A stretch of DNA of 61,897 bases from a virus, in the IMG/VR virus record IMGVR_UViG_3300047450_000156, positions 1 through 61,897 of that record. One strand, 5' to 3'. The notes beneath the pieces were generated by a model. The model was not told where the DNA came from. It did no database searches and saw only the letters and a program-made list of their open reading frames with translations. How positions within the stretch are numbered: position 1 is the stretch's first letter; every line of letters begins with the position of its first letter. Positions 7,255-22,200 of the stretch are shown piece after piece. Position numbers and translations under genes: made by a program.

Positions 7255-10200
7255 TTATTCTGAGTCCTTTTTAAATTCAATCTCAAGTTTGTCTACATCT
7301 TTACGTTCACCGTAAACTGTATAGAAACAATCAATTGCATCAATATCTGCCCCTGCAATATTAATATACACTTTGCCATCTTCTATCTTCTCAACATATA
7401 ATTGCTGGAAGCCAAGGTTTGCTGTTAAGTTAACTGTAATTGACTCTTCGTGAACTAGTGCTGTCCAATAGTCAGGTAGTTCAATTACAGTTTCACCTTT
7501 TAGTTTACCTCTTACATATACACCATTTTCTGGACCCTCGAGTGATGCATATCTTAATTTATGATCTTCCTTAGTTGGGTGATCAATTACGAAGTTTTTA
7601 GTTACAGCAGTAAGTGTGTTTGCTACAACATCTCTAGTAAAGTAACCATCTCTCCATCTTAGAGCATTAGTACCTAAGTCTAAAGTACCACCTGTACCAG
7701 CAGCTGGCATAACGTTATTAATAATGTTTGATAGTAGATGACTGTTTACTCTTGCAGTTGTAAAGTATAAATTTGTACCTTCACTTAATGCTGTTGTTGT
7801 ATGATTGGAAATATCATTTATTGTACCAGATACATTACCAGTCAAGTCTCCTGAGAAGCCAGCGTTACCAGTTATAACCCCATCAGCTTCAATTGTGCCA
7901 GTAGCATCAATGTTTTGGAAGTTTGATGTACCACTTGCATGGTTAACTCTACCAGTTAATGTACCTGTAAAGTCAGCTTCAACTGTACCTGCTACAAGTG
8001 TTTCCCCGCCTAGTGACCACTTATCAGCAGTTTCGTCCCAGCTAAAGAATTTGTTGGAGTTAGTTCCTCTATCAATTTCAATACCTGCTGTTTCGCCTGC
8101 ATGTGGTGTATCACCTGACGGAACTGCGTTAAGTAGTATAAAGTTATCAGAGAACGCTATCTGTTCTGATTCTAGCGAAGTTATATTACCTGAAACTGTT
8201 AAACTATTTGTAATTTCAACAGTACCAAATGCCAACGAACCTGCAACAGTTAAGTCGCCATCAACATCAACATCGTTAAATGTAACATTATCTGTTGTAG
8301 CAACAGGTTGTCCTATACTTATTGCACCACCACTAAATGTTACACCAGTGCTTCCTGTAATATGTGCTCTTACTTCTGATGCAGTTGGACCTGTGTAAGT
8401 AAACACACCACTTGTGCTATTGTAAGTAAGACCGCCGTCACCGCCTGTATCAGTAACACTAACTGCTGCTCTTGCTCTTGCATCTGTAAAGTATTGATTA
8501 GAACCTTCTGATAAGTCAGTTGTTGAGTGATTTGCAATACTACTTACTGTGCCAGTAACATTACCTACTACATTACCAGATACATCGCCAGTTAATGGAC
8601 CATAGAATCTTGTGTCTGCGGTAATTGTTGTACCAGTTATTTCAGCTCTAGTTGTGCCGCCAATAATTGTTCCGTCAATGTTTCCGCCGTTAATATCAAC
8701 AGTACTAAATGTTGAAGTTCCTGTTGAAGTAACATTACCTGTTACATTTCCAGTTACGTCACCAGTTACGTCACCAATAAAGTTTGCTGCTGCAAAGTCT
8801 TCAGATCCAACACTCCATCTGCCGCCGCCTGACGTAGTCCATTCTAATGCCTTAGTTGTTCCGCCTGATAGATCAACTTCTAAACCAGCATTTTGTGCTG
8901 TGCTAGTACCGCTGTTTAGTAGAATATAGTTGTCAGCAAGTTTAATTTCTTCAGTATTAAGAGACGTAGTAGTGCCGTTTACAGTCATATCACCTGTTAC
9001 AGTTAAGTTTTGATTGACTGTCATATTATCAATTGCAAATGTACCGTTAACTGATAGTGTATCACCAACTGGAATTGTTACGTTACCTGTTACATCACCT
9101 GTAACATTACCATTAATGTTACCATTAAATGTACTTGCATTAATAGTAGTACCATTAATAGTAGTACCTGTAATTAAGCCTGGTGATGCGCCACCAATAA
9201 CAACACCGTCAATTGTACCACCGTTGATGTCTGCACTTGATAGTGTAGCATTAGATGCATCAACTGTACTAAAGTGTGCAGTGCTTCTGTCTGATGCGCC
9301 GCCAATTGCACCGCTCATTGTACCTGTAAATGTACCAGTATGATCACCATCTGCATCACCAGTTACGTCACCTGTAAATAACGGTGCTGTCATTGATGTG
9401 CTTGCAACAACTGTTGCACCATTTATTGATCCTGTTGCTGTGATATTAGTGTCAGTAGTAATTGCTCCGGTTGCGTCAAGTGTACTAAACTTACCAGTGC
9501 CTCTAGATGCGTTACCTATAGAAACTCCGTCAATTGCACCACCGTCTATGTTTACAGACGATGCTGCTAATGTTGTAATAGTAATAGCATCAATAGTACC
9601 ACCGTTAATTGCATTACCACTGATTTGATCGTTAGCAAAAGTTATTGTACCTGCACTGACATCAATAGTTTCGCCACCTGCAATTGTTACATCACCATAG
9701 TGATGTCCTGTTACATCACTTTCTACCATACCAGCTACAAGTGTTTCACTTGATATAGACCATTTGTCATTTGATTCGTCCCAGAAGAACGAAACATCAG
9801 TAGCCCCACGCTCAATTGTTATACCTGCATTTTGCACTGTACCTAGTGCATTTAATTTAATAAAGTCAGTGTTAAAGTTAGCAGTAGACTCAGCAGTAAA
9901 TGTTCCTGGAACACTAATATTTGCAAATGTTGTAGTTCCGTTAACGTCTAAGTCACCGTTAATTGTTGCTGTTTGTCCTGCTGCAACAGTAAGTCCTGCA
10001 TTAAATACTCCGTTACCACTAAATATCGTTGCGCCCATTAAGCTTGTACCAGATGTACTTACATTACCAGCAAATGTACCTGCTGTAACAGTATTTGAAG
10101 CATTTATATCTGTTGCGTAAATGTCACCTCTTATAGCAGGAGAACCTAGCTCGCCAAATATTGCTGTCGAAGTTAAACTAGTTAGGCCTGTAAATGCTGT

Positions 10201-13200
10201 TACAGTTGTGCCTAAATCTACTTCAGTTGCACCTATAGTTACTGAATCATTTACAAGCTTATCATTAGTAATAGCACCTGCTAACATTCCATTTTCAACT
10301 GATCCGTTTTGGATAACTGTTGTAATTGCTGCTGTATCGCCTGCATTTGTAAAGGTTGCAGTACCTGCTACATCTCCTGCTAGTGTAACAGTTACAGCAC
10401 TTGACAATGCATCTGCATCATCTGCTGTACCTGTAAGATCACCAACTAGGTTAAATGCTGCGTTGTTTACTGTAGCACCATTAAGATCAACTGTACCACT
10501 AAATGTACTTGTGCCTGACGATGTAATGTTACCTGTTACATCGCCTGTTATATCGCCTATAAATTGACTGCCGGCAGTTGCAACAAAGTCTCTGTTAAAT
10601 TCCCATTTACTGTTTGATCCAACTATAATACTTGGTCTACCTGAAAGACCGTCTGCTCCTACATAAATACCTGAACCAAACAAATTGCCCATTGTAGACT
10701 CAGCATTATCAATTTTAATTGCTGAACTTGTAGTTACAAAGTCACCTGTATGATCAATATCGCCTGTAATAGTTACATTGCCTGTTGTTTCAAGAGTTGT
10801 AAATTTACCTGTATTAGGATTTACATCGCCAATTGGTGTGCTTTGAACTCCGCCGGTTGATATAATTGTTCCGTTAACCGATAGATTCTCACCTACACGT
10901 AAATCAGTATTTTGTGTTTCCCATCTATCTTGACTTTCTACCCATACAAATCTTACAGTATTTTCATCACCTCTAAGAACTTGTATACCTTGCTGTCCGC
11001 TTGTTAACGGAGCACCAGCTGTATAATCTGAATTAAGTGTAATAACATCATCTTCGACATTAACTTGACTTACAAATGTTGCTGCGCCGGTAACATCTAA
11101 TGTTCCTAATAAATTTGTGCCTGCTTGTACATCAAGTGTTTGAATATCAGCACTAGTATCTATTTCTACAATTTCAAATGTGCTTGTACCTGAACTTGTT
11201 ACATCACCTGTTAATGCACCTGCAAAGTTTGTTGCTGCTGTAATAACACCACCAGTAATTGGTCCTGTTCCTGTAGCTCCGCTAGTTATACTTGTGTTAC
11301 CGGTTATAGTTGTAAATGTGCCAGCTACTGGTGTTGTTGCACCTATAACTACATTATCCATATTACCTGAGCTTGCATCAATATCTACAATACCGTCTAC
11401 ATTTAATGTATCGCCTGCTTCTACTGTTACGTCACCTGTTACATGCCCGTCAACTGGACCTACAAATTGGCTAGCTGTAATTGTTGTACCAGTAACTGTT
11501 GCTGGAACATTATTACCTATCACAGTGCCGTCTATATTACCACCATTTATGTCAACATTGCCAAGTGTTGCAACACCTCCGTTAACAGTTAAACTTGTAC
11601 CAACTGTAACAGTTCCGGTTGTATCCAATGTTGTAAACTTACCTGTGTCTCTTGAAGTTTCACCAATTTTACCAGTAACGTTACCAACTAATGCACCTTG
11701 GAAATCTGTTGTTGCAATAAAGCTAGTTGCTGTAAAGTTTTTATTACCAACTGTCCAAGTATTTGTGCCGTTGTTCCATAGTAGGCTTGTTGATGTACCG
11801 TTTTGGTCAATTTCAATACCTGATGTAAATGCGCCATTTGATAGTCCTGAATATCCTGTATTCAGTACAATTGTGTTATCTGCTAGTGTAATATTATCAG
11901 TATCAAGTGTTGTAGTTGTACCATTAACTGTAAGGTCACCATTAACTGTTAAGTCTGTTCCTATTACGGCTGTTGATGTAACATTTAATGTGTTTGGTAA
12001 GAATGTACCTTGTACAGTTAAGTTATTAAACGTAGCATTTCTACTATTGTCAATTACAGTGTTGGCACCAAATATAATATTTCCGCTTGCTACAGTTAAG
12101 TCACCTTGTAGATCTAAATCATGTAGTGTGGATGTTCCTACTGTACCACCTGACGGTGCAGTAATGTTACCTACAAACCCTGTAGATGCTGTAATTGTTG
12201 TGCCTTCTACATCTAAGAAGTCTGCGTTATCAGGTGTAGCACCACCTATACGTGTTCCGTCTATTGCGCCGCCATTAATATCAACAGTACTAAATGTTGA
12301 TGTTGCAGAGTTAACAGTAAGTGATCCGCCAACTACAACATTACTATCAGTATTTACAGTTGTAAATTCACCTGAGTTTCTATTTGAAATTCCGCCTGCA
12401 CCAACTGTGCCAACTAAAGCACCTTGTACAGGACCAACAAATTGTCCTGCACTTACTGTGCCACTTACGCCTGCACCGCCTGTTACAACAAGTGTACCTG
12501 TTGTAGTTGAGTTAGATGCTGTGCCTGCTGTAAGAGTTACTGCGCCACTTGCTGCTAGTGTTGTTACTGTTGCAGCCGATGCTGTATTAGCACCTAGTAT
12601 ACCATCTAAGTTTGTTGCATTAACTGATTTTGCTGTATGATTAAGTATTACACTTGCATCACTTGCAAGCACATCGCCTGTTAAATCTCCAGTAAATCCT
12701 GTTGTTGCTTCAATAGTTGTACCTTCTACTGCAAGGAACGTACCTGCTGCTGGTGTTGCGCTACCGATTACAGTACCGTCTATATTACCACCATTAATGT
12801 CGATTGTATCAAATGTACCATCTTCAGAAGTGATATCTTTAATATTATCTAATGTTCTGTCTGCCGCATTTACAAGTGTAACACCTGCTGCAAATGCACC
12901 GTCAGCAGTAGATTGTACATTACCTCTTGTAATGCCGTCTAATCTATTGTTAGCAGTAATAAGCGAACCTGTTATGTCGCCTGCATTAAATGCACCAAAT
13001 GCATCTCTAAATACTATTGTACTTGCTGTGTTAGTTGAAACTGCATTTGATATTACTTCATAAGCTATATCGTGTCCCTGTGTTCCAGTAATTGACAAAC
13101 CATTGCCACTTACAGTTACAGTTCTTGCATAATCGCCTGTTGTATCTGCAACAATATCTACACTGTTAGGTTGTATTGTTGTATTGATAGTTACATTTGA

Positions 13201-16200
13201 AGTACCGTCAAATCCAATACTACCTGCAACATCGCCAGCTAACGCAATTGTTCTTGTTGTTTCTAATTTATCTGCTCTATCTGCTAGACCAGTTAAGTCA
13301 CCAGTTACATCAGCAGTTACAGTTGGGGCAGTAATTGTAGTAGTAGCTTCGAATGTACCTGCTGTAAATTTCTCAGTACTTACTGTCCATGTCGATCCAC
13401 CTTCGTCCCAGTTAAGTCTTTTAGCTGGAGAACTACCTCTACTTACTTCAATACCTGCTGTTAGTGAACCTGCCGGTGCGCCTGTTGCAGCTTGATTAAC
13501 TTGTAATAGAGTTGTGTCAAACTGTGCAGTGCCGCCAACAGTTAAGTTGCCGCCTATGTCTGCATCAGTAGTAACATTAAGAGCGTTAGGAACAAAGTTA
13601 CCAACTACACTTAAATCTCTAAACGTTGCAGTACTTGTCGAACCTGTGTTGGTAATATTTCCATTTACAGTTAAATCTGTAAATGAACTTGATCCTGATG
13701 CAGCAACAATGTTTCCTCTAAATTCTGTGTCCGCTTCAATCACCAAACCAGTTATGTTTGCAGGATCGTTACCACCTATTATTGTACCGTCTATCTCGCC
13801 GCCGCTTACGTCTATGCCATCGAATGTAGATGTACCAGTTGATGTAACGTTACCTGTAATATTTCCAACAAAGTTAGTTTCTGCTGTGATTACAGTACCT
13901 CTAATAACATCTGCTGTAGCAGCACTTGCGCCACCGATTGGCGTAGTATTAATTGTACCACCAGTAATTGTAACGTTACTACTTGTTATAGAACCACTAA
14001 TGTCACCTGTAATTAGACCACTAACACCGATGTTATCAGCTTCTATTGTAACTCTACTTGATGTACTACCTAAAGTAGTTCCAGTAATAGTACCGCTTGT
14101 TGCGTTAATTGTACCGCCAACATGTAAGTTGCCGCCCATGTGTATGTTACCAGATAGACCAATACCACCTAGTATTTTAATAGCACCATTAGTTGTTCCA
14201 GTTGATTCTACTGAACTTGTAATATTCATTACACCAGTAACAGTTGATGTATCTATAGTTGTTAGACCTGTTACACCTAATGTACCAGCAACTAATGTAT
14301 TACCTGATCCCGGTTGTACAGTAAAGTTACTACTACCTACATTAAGTATACCTGCAATATCAGTGTTACCATTTGCACTTGTTACAACAAAGTTTCCTGA
14401 ACCAACATTTAAGTTTGTACCATTTACAGCAAGTATTCCACCTACTGTTGTATTTGCGCTTGTAGTTACAGTTGCAACATCTACTGCTTTAGTTGTTTGG
14501 TTAACTAATACAGCGCTATCACTTGCATGTAAGTCACCTCTAAATGCTCCTGCTACAAATGTTTCTGCACCAACTGTCCATTCACCAGCAGTATTAGCCC
14601 ATTTTAGTTCTTTTGTAGTACCAGATAAATCTATTTCAATTCCTGCATCTGCTGCTGCTTGACCTGAGTTCAATGTAATAATATTATCTGCTATAGCAAC
14701 AGTTTGTGCATTTACAGTTGTAAATTCACCTTCTACAGTTAAATCACCTGCAATAGTAACATTCTCTGATACATTTAAATTTTCTAAGAACGCATCAGCA
14801 AATCTTGTAGTCGTACTACCTATATCTGCGTTTAATGTACCTGCTTTTAGATAAAAGCCTTTTGTTAGTACAGAGTTAATTTCTAATTCATCAGATACAG
14901 CATTACCTAGTCTTGTAATACTACCGTAAAGATTAGTATTACCTGCAATGTTTAAATTACCATCTGCACTAATCCCGCCAGTTGCGCCATCTAGTGTAAT
15001 TACAGTAGATACACCATCACTTAGTGTAATATCTCCAGAACTTGTAATTAATAAATTATTATCAATATTTGTTTGACCGTCTATAAAGACACTACCAAAG
15101 CCGTCTCCGGATACAGTAAATGCACCACTATCAACATTAATGCCGCCGTTTAGACTTGCTAAGCCGCCTGCTGTTATTGTTGAATTTGTTGCAATAGCAC
15201 CACTAGTTGCGTTAATACTACCTACACCTGCACCTATTGTTAAATTGTTAGCTAAAGTAACTAGACCGTTTAGGTTTGTTTGTCCTGAGAATGTACTTGT
15301 TCCCGGAGCAGTAATATTTCCTAAGAAAGTCGAACCAGTTACAGTGCCAGTTGTAGTTATACTACCAGTTACACCTAATATACCACCTGTTGGATTAAAT
15401 GTAAATGCACTCGAACCTGTAATTAACCCAGCACTTCCTGTAACTGGTATTTCGTTAACATTTAAAGTTTCTATATAAGCATTATTAGCAAATACATTTC
15501 CTGCAATATCTACATTGCCCGATACGTCAATACTGCCTGTTACATCAAGTAAACTACCGCTAAATGTTAGATTTGAACTATCAGCAACTTCGCCTGATGA
15601 TTGGCCAAGTAATACAGCATTAACTGTAGTTAAGTCTGACACACGTAACGATGCTACTGTTGCGCTTGTATTTACATTTAATGTCCCGGCAATAATTGTA
15701 TTTCCGTTTCCAGCGTCTATAGTAACTGTGTTAGCTCCTATAGTAACATCACCACCTACATCCAATGTACCTTCAGTATCTACATTACCACTACCTGCTT
15801 GTACGCTAAATGCTTCTGCTGTGTTGCCTGTGTTTCTTACTTCGATGCCGCCGTCTGCACTCAATGCACTACTTAAAGTTGTAGCACCTGTTACATTTAA
15901 CGTGCCACTTGTAGCAATACTACCAGTACCGTCTGCTACGGTAAACACACCACCGTCTGCTGTAATACCACCGTTAAGTGTAGTTAATCCGCCAACTGTT
16001 AACGGACCGCTTGCAATATTCGTTGCGCCTGTAGTTGCTGTTACAGTAAACTGGTTGTTAATGTTAAAGTCACCGTCTGCTGTAAGAGTTCCGTCAACTT
16101 GTGTGTTACCATTTGCAGCAGTTACTACAAAGTTTCCATTAACACTAAAGTCGTCGGTTACTGTTAGTCCTTCTGTTACACCTAATGCACCAGTAATATT

Positions 16201-19200
16201 TAAATCGTGTACAGTAGTTGTACCAGTTACATCAAGTGTACCTACTATATTAGTATTACCTGTGCCAAGTGAAACAGTAAATGCTTCAGCAGTATTAGCA
16301 GTATTTCTTACTTGAATACCGCCATCTGCACTTAACATACCACCTATTTCAGTTACACCGCTTGCTCCTATTATAGTAAAGTCAGAACCTACTGATAGAG
16401 TTGTGCCAGTGATAGAGGTTGTACCTAATGTACTTGTACCTGCACTAAACACATCTACTGTAGTATCACCAGTTACATCTAATGTACCTGTTATGTCTGT
16501 ATTACCTGTTGCATTTGCTACTGTAAAGTTACCGCCTATGTCAAGATTGCCTGCGCCTACAGATCCGTCCATTGTAAGGTTACCTGTAATTAATGTTGCG
16601 CCTGTTGTTCCGTTTACTTCAAATACATTTGCAGTAAGAGCGTCAACTATTCTTATATCGTTACTTCCTGTTACAGATAGATCTGAATTAAGCGTAGTTG
16701 TACCGTCAACTGTTAAAGTACTTTGTGTAACAACAGCGCCTGTGCCGCCGTCTACAGTAAACTTCGTTATGTCTACTTCAATGCCTCCATTTAATGAAGC
16801 TATTCCTGATGTAATAAGTGCTGTTAGTATACTATTTCCACTTACTTGAAGCGTACCAGCTGTTGCAACGTTACCTGAACCGTTTGCTACAGTAAACCTG
16901 TCAGTATCCATTACAATACCGCCATTAAAGTTTACTTCACCGTCAACTGTTAGTGTTGCACCACTTGACAAGTCAGTATTGCCGTCTGCATCTACTACAA
17001 AATCATTATTAACATTTATACCAGATGCTAGTGATGCAAGTCCAGTTAATGTTAAAGTGCCTCCTGCATGTATATTTTCAGATATACCAATACCGCCTTG
17101 AACTACTAATGCACCTGTTGTTGTACTACTTGCACCTAGGTTATTGCCTTTTATAGTAGTTTGTTTATCTACAAAAAGTGTACCTTGTATGTCAGTGTTT
17201 CCTGATGCAACTGCTACTTTAAATGTTTCTGAACCAGCAGCACCTATATCAAGATCAACGCCGTCAAATCTAAAGTTTGCATTTGTGTTAAGTCTACCGT
17301 CAAGTCCTGCTAATGGAATATGATCTTGTGCTAAGTCTTGTACTTTTGCTTCTGCAAGTGTAGATAGTCCGCTAACTACTAATGTTGTGCCTATCGTTGC
17401 GCCTTGATTTACTGTTAACGCATCTGTATCAACAGCAGACATATCAATTGATTTTGCTGAAATATCTACTATAGTTGCTCCGTCAGTGGCTTCAATATCA
17501 GCTCTAACTTCATTAACAGTTAATTTACTTGTTGCACCTGTAAGTGTCCAGGAATTTAAACCTTCATCATACAAGAACGATGCATCGCTTCCAGTACCTC
17601 TACTAATCTGTATACCAGCAGTACCTGCTGAAATTTGAGTTGATGATTCTTGTCCGTTAAGAACAATTATGTTATCTGCAATGTTGATTTGATCAACATT
17701 AGTTTGGGTTACTGATCCTGTAACTGTTAAATTTCCACCTATAGCAACATCATCTGTAAATGTTGCATTATCAGCATATACATGTCCCCAACGTGTTGAA
17801 ACTGTACCAATGTCATAAGCACCATCAGTTTTAATTAAAATATCGCTATCGATTACAGCATTTATAATAAGTTCGTCTGCTGCATCGCTGCCTACTGTTA
17901 CATTAGCATTTGCATTAATATCACCATCAAATGTTGCAGTTCCAGACGTTGTAAATGCACCATTATGTGTCATTGCACCTGTAGCAGCATTGACATCTAA
18001 TTTTTTAGGTGTTCCACTACCTACAGTAAAGTTACCAGCAACATCAAGTGTAGCACCGATATCTAAATCGTTAACATTAAAGATACCAGAAACATCTAGG
18101 TTAACAGCTTTAATATATGTATCTGTACCCATTGTAAGATGACCTAGTACACTTACTCTATCAAATTGCGATAGATTCATATTTAAGTTTTCTGTCAAGA
18201 CAGGCGGATTTAAAGGAACTTCACCGATTGTATTTCTATCATCAATACTACCTGTTACATCTCCAGTAATATTGCCAGTTATACCCAGTGTACTAATAAT
18301 TGTAGTAGCTTCTAAGGCATTAAAGTAACCTACTGCTCTACCACTTATACCGCTTACGTCAACACCAATTGGTGTATTTCTAATATGTGTACCAGCGTCA
18401 ATAGTTGTACCTGTAGTAAATCTTCCTTCACCGTCAATTGTTCCACCAGTTGCATCAAGACCTGCTCGTGCAGTAATAAGTCCAGTTGCATCCATTGTAA
18501 TGGTATCAATATTTCCAGTAACACCGTTAGTAGTATCTAAGTCTCCTTGGAATTCAACATGTGCTTTAATTGTCGTACCGTCGATGCTTGCTTGAGTTCC
18601 ATTACCTATTACAGTATTATCTATATTGCCGCCAGCGATAGTAACGCTGTTTCCTAAGTTAGCAGAGTTACTTACAGTAACATTATTAAATGTAGAGGTA
18701 CCTAAGACTGCGGTAATGTTTCCAGAAAATAAAGGTGCTTGAAATTCTTCTGCAAGAACTTTAAATTGACTAAATTCATATTCAGGATTGCCGCCGCTTT
18801 CGCTGAATATAAGACTTGCATCTTGTATACCAACACCGTTACCACGTTCAAAAATTATACCTGCGTTACCAGCGCCACTAATACCCGAATTACCTGTTTC
18901 GTTTTTGTTAACTGTAATAAAGTTTTTTTCAACTTCTAAATCGCCTTTTATTAGCACATCTTCGTTTACTGTTAAGTCACCAGTAATCAAAACATTACTA
19001 AATTCTTGGTCACTGTTAATTATGATAGTATCAGTTTCAAAATTCTTAACTCGTAAGTTAGTAAAATAACCTTGTGTAAAGTCAGCTGATGAATCATCTT
19101 GGTTAACAGTATTAGGATTATTCATATCTCCTATAAACTGTGTTCCTGCTGTAATAGCGCCTGTTGCTTCTACTAAACTAAAGTATCCTGGGAAACTACC

Positions 19201-22200
19201 TGTACCAGTTGCACCACCGATAGTAGTGTTTGTAATATTACCACCAGTAATTGTTGCAGCGTTAGTTGCAAACGTACCCACAGTTAGATTTGATATTTGA
19301 GAAGCTTCTGTTGGGCCACCTTGTACGTTTAATCTATTAAAGGTACTAACTGTGCCTGTTCCGCCGCCGGTAACATCACCTGACAATGGGCCAATAAATG
19401 CCGAAGAATTAATTTGTGTAGAACTTGCAATTTGTATATTACTAAATGTACCACTTGTAATAGTTGCGCCGCCGGTAAATGATCCTGTAAGCGCACCACT
19501 TAAATTGCCAAATGTTGCATTTCCTGTAAATGTACTTGTGCCTGCAACAGTAATTATATCGAAGTTTGATGTACCTCCGCTGCCACCAGTAGCATTAATT
19601 TGTCCTACAAATCCAGTAGTAGACTCGATTGTAGCACCTTTAATGTTCTGTGCAGAACCAGATTGACCAATTGAAGTGTTAATAATAGTGCCGCCATCGA
19701 TATCGAAACTTGTTGCATCAACGCCTTGGAGTGTACCACCAGTAATAATTATGTTAGGCGAAGTAAGATTGCTTATAGTAATGTTACCTATGGTGCCGCC
19801 TTCAATGCTGTCGCCACTAATTTGATCATTAGCAAGTGTTAGTGTACCGCCTGACAAGTCTGCTGTTTGACCTGTTTCAAGCGTAAATGCACCTGTTATA
19901 TCTGTACCAGCTAATCCGTCTATTATACCAGTAATTGTATGTGTCGCTGCAAGTGTAATGTCGCCATCTATATCAAGATCGCCTAATATGTCTACATTGG
20001 TGAAGAATGCGTTGTTTCTATCTGAAAGTGTTGTTGTACCAATTTGTCCTATTACATCACCGGTTAAATCACCTTGGAAACCATTTGTTGTTTGGGTAGC
20101 TGTGATTGTTGTTGCTTGCACAGTTTCTGAGGTAAAATCGACAATATTAGAAATATTTCTAGTACTTGAATCTATTAATAATGCACCTGCAGGTAATCCA
20201 ACACCACCTGATGTTGATTGTATATCACCTTGAAGGACACCTTCAAACCTTGTAGACGCTGCAATTGTAGTTCCTGTTATCGTAGATGCAATACTATCAC
20301 CAATTGGTGTTGAGTTTATACTACCTGCTACTGCACCTACTGTAATACTAGTGTTTGCATTTAAAGTAGTAAAGTTACCTGGTCTACGCTGTGTATCACC
20401 AATTGTAACACCGTCTATAGTATTTGCAGTGCTGCTGTTAACTCTAATTGTATTACTTACAAGATTACTTACTGTAGCGTTTTGTGGTGTTCCTGTTTGT
20501 CCAATTGGTGTATCTACTAATGTACCTGCTGTAAATGTGACTCCGTCAATTGTACCAGCATTTATATCAACAGATGCTAAATCAGCTTGTGTTGCATTTA
20601 TTGTACTAAAGTGAGCAGTATTTCTGTTTGCGGCATCGCCTACAACACCAGTAACATTACCAGTATACATTGCAGTGCCTAGTGTAGTACCTGCTTGTAG
20701 AATTTTTATTGGAGTGCCACCTGAATTGTTAGAATATAAATCTCCAACAAATCCACTTGCAGCACTTGCTACTGAAAATACTTTACCGTTTACAGTTAAA
20801 TCATCATTTACTAAGATATTGTCAAAACTTGATGTACCTGTTGCAGTAGCATCAATTTGACCTACAAAGCCACCAACTGGTGATCTTATCTCACCTGCTG
20901 TAGTTGTAATATTACCCTGTGTAGCAACTAAGTTACCACTGTTTAGTACTATATTACCTGTTGTAGTAGTCAAAGACGTACCTGTTAACGCAGCACCTGT
21001 GATATTTGCAGCAGGTGTTACACCGTCGCCGCCAATTGTAACACCGTCTATTGCACCGCCTGCAATATCAACTGAGCTTAATGTTGTTACACCACTGTTA
21101 ACTGTTAAGTTGCCTGATAGTGCAGTATCACCTAACACAAATAATTCATCACCAACAGTAAAGTCATCAATTGTTAGAGTATCAACTGTAAATGATCCTG
21201 TAACAACAATGTTTTGGAATGTCGCTGTAGATTTATTTGGATTGCCCTGCGCATCAACGCCTCCTGGTCCACTAATTGTTAAGTTATTTGAAATAGTTAC
21301 AGCATCATCAAAGTCAGAAGTACCTGTTACTGTAAGGTTGCCTCCTACACTTGTATTACCACTTGATGTTATAGTTGTATTAGAATAAAGTGTTGCTACA
21401 AACGCATCATTCATGTCTGCTGCTGTACTTGCATCAGTACCTAGTTGTCCTATAACCTTAGTGTTAGCGGTAATAATTTGGCCATTAATATCACCAGTTG
21501 TAGTAGTAATATCACCACTACTTGTTGAAATATTTCCTGAGCCTGTAGTAAAGTCTCCGCTTGTACTTGTAAAGTCACCTGTTGTAGTTGTAATGTTACC
21601 TGTACTTACTGCTACGCCTGTTGACTCAAATAAGTTAACACCAGTACCGCCGTCTACAGTTGTTAAATCGCCTCTAAATTCTGTTCCTGCAACAAATATA
21701 TCACCGGATATAGTTCCTGAAGTTGCACTAATATTACCTGTTGTTGCAACAAAGTCACCAGCAGTAATTGTAACATCTCCACTTGCAAGGGTAACATCGT
21801 ATCCTGAATCTACATTAATGTTTCTTGTAGTTAGAGTATGTACACTTGCATCTGCTCTAGTAACTCCGCCAATTACTACATTATCTAAATTACCAGAACT
21901 TGCATTAACATTAAATGCTCCGTCTACGTCAAGAGTTTTGCCAACACCTATAGTTGCGCTTCCTGTAGTATCGCCTGTTAAATTACCAATAAATGTTGGC
22001 GCTTGTATATCGACATTACTGTCTAAACTATCATCTGTAGCATTATATGTAAATGTAACATTTGTTTCACCTGCGTTGCCGCCATTTGCTATATCACCAA
22101 CATTAGTACTACCAATTATTAAGCCTGCATTATTTGCTCCAAGTAGTGTATCTGCATTACTTGCAACACGTATATCTTTATCTTCAACATCTAGTGTTGC

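Noticed and set aside
11180-12640. Long plus-strand open frames opposite the giant gene (for example 11180-12640 and 13514-14662)
   Set aside because: They are valine-, proline- and serine-rich mirror images of the T/G/N-rich repeats, have no recognisable domains, and similar frames appear along the whole giant gene. They follow from its codon use.
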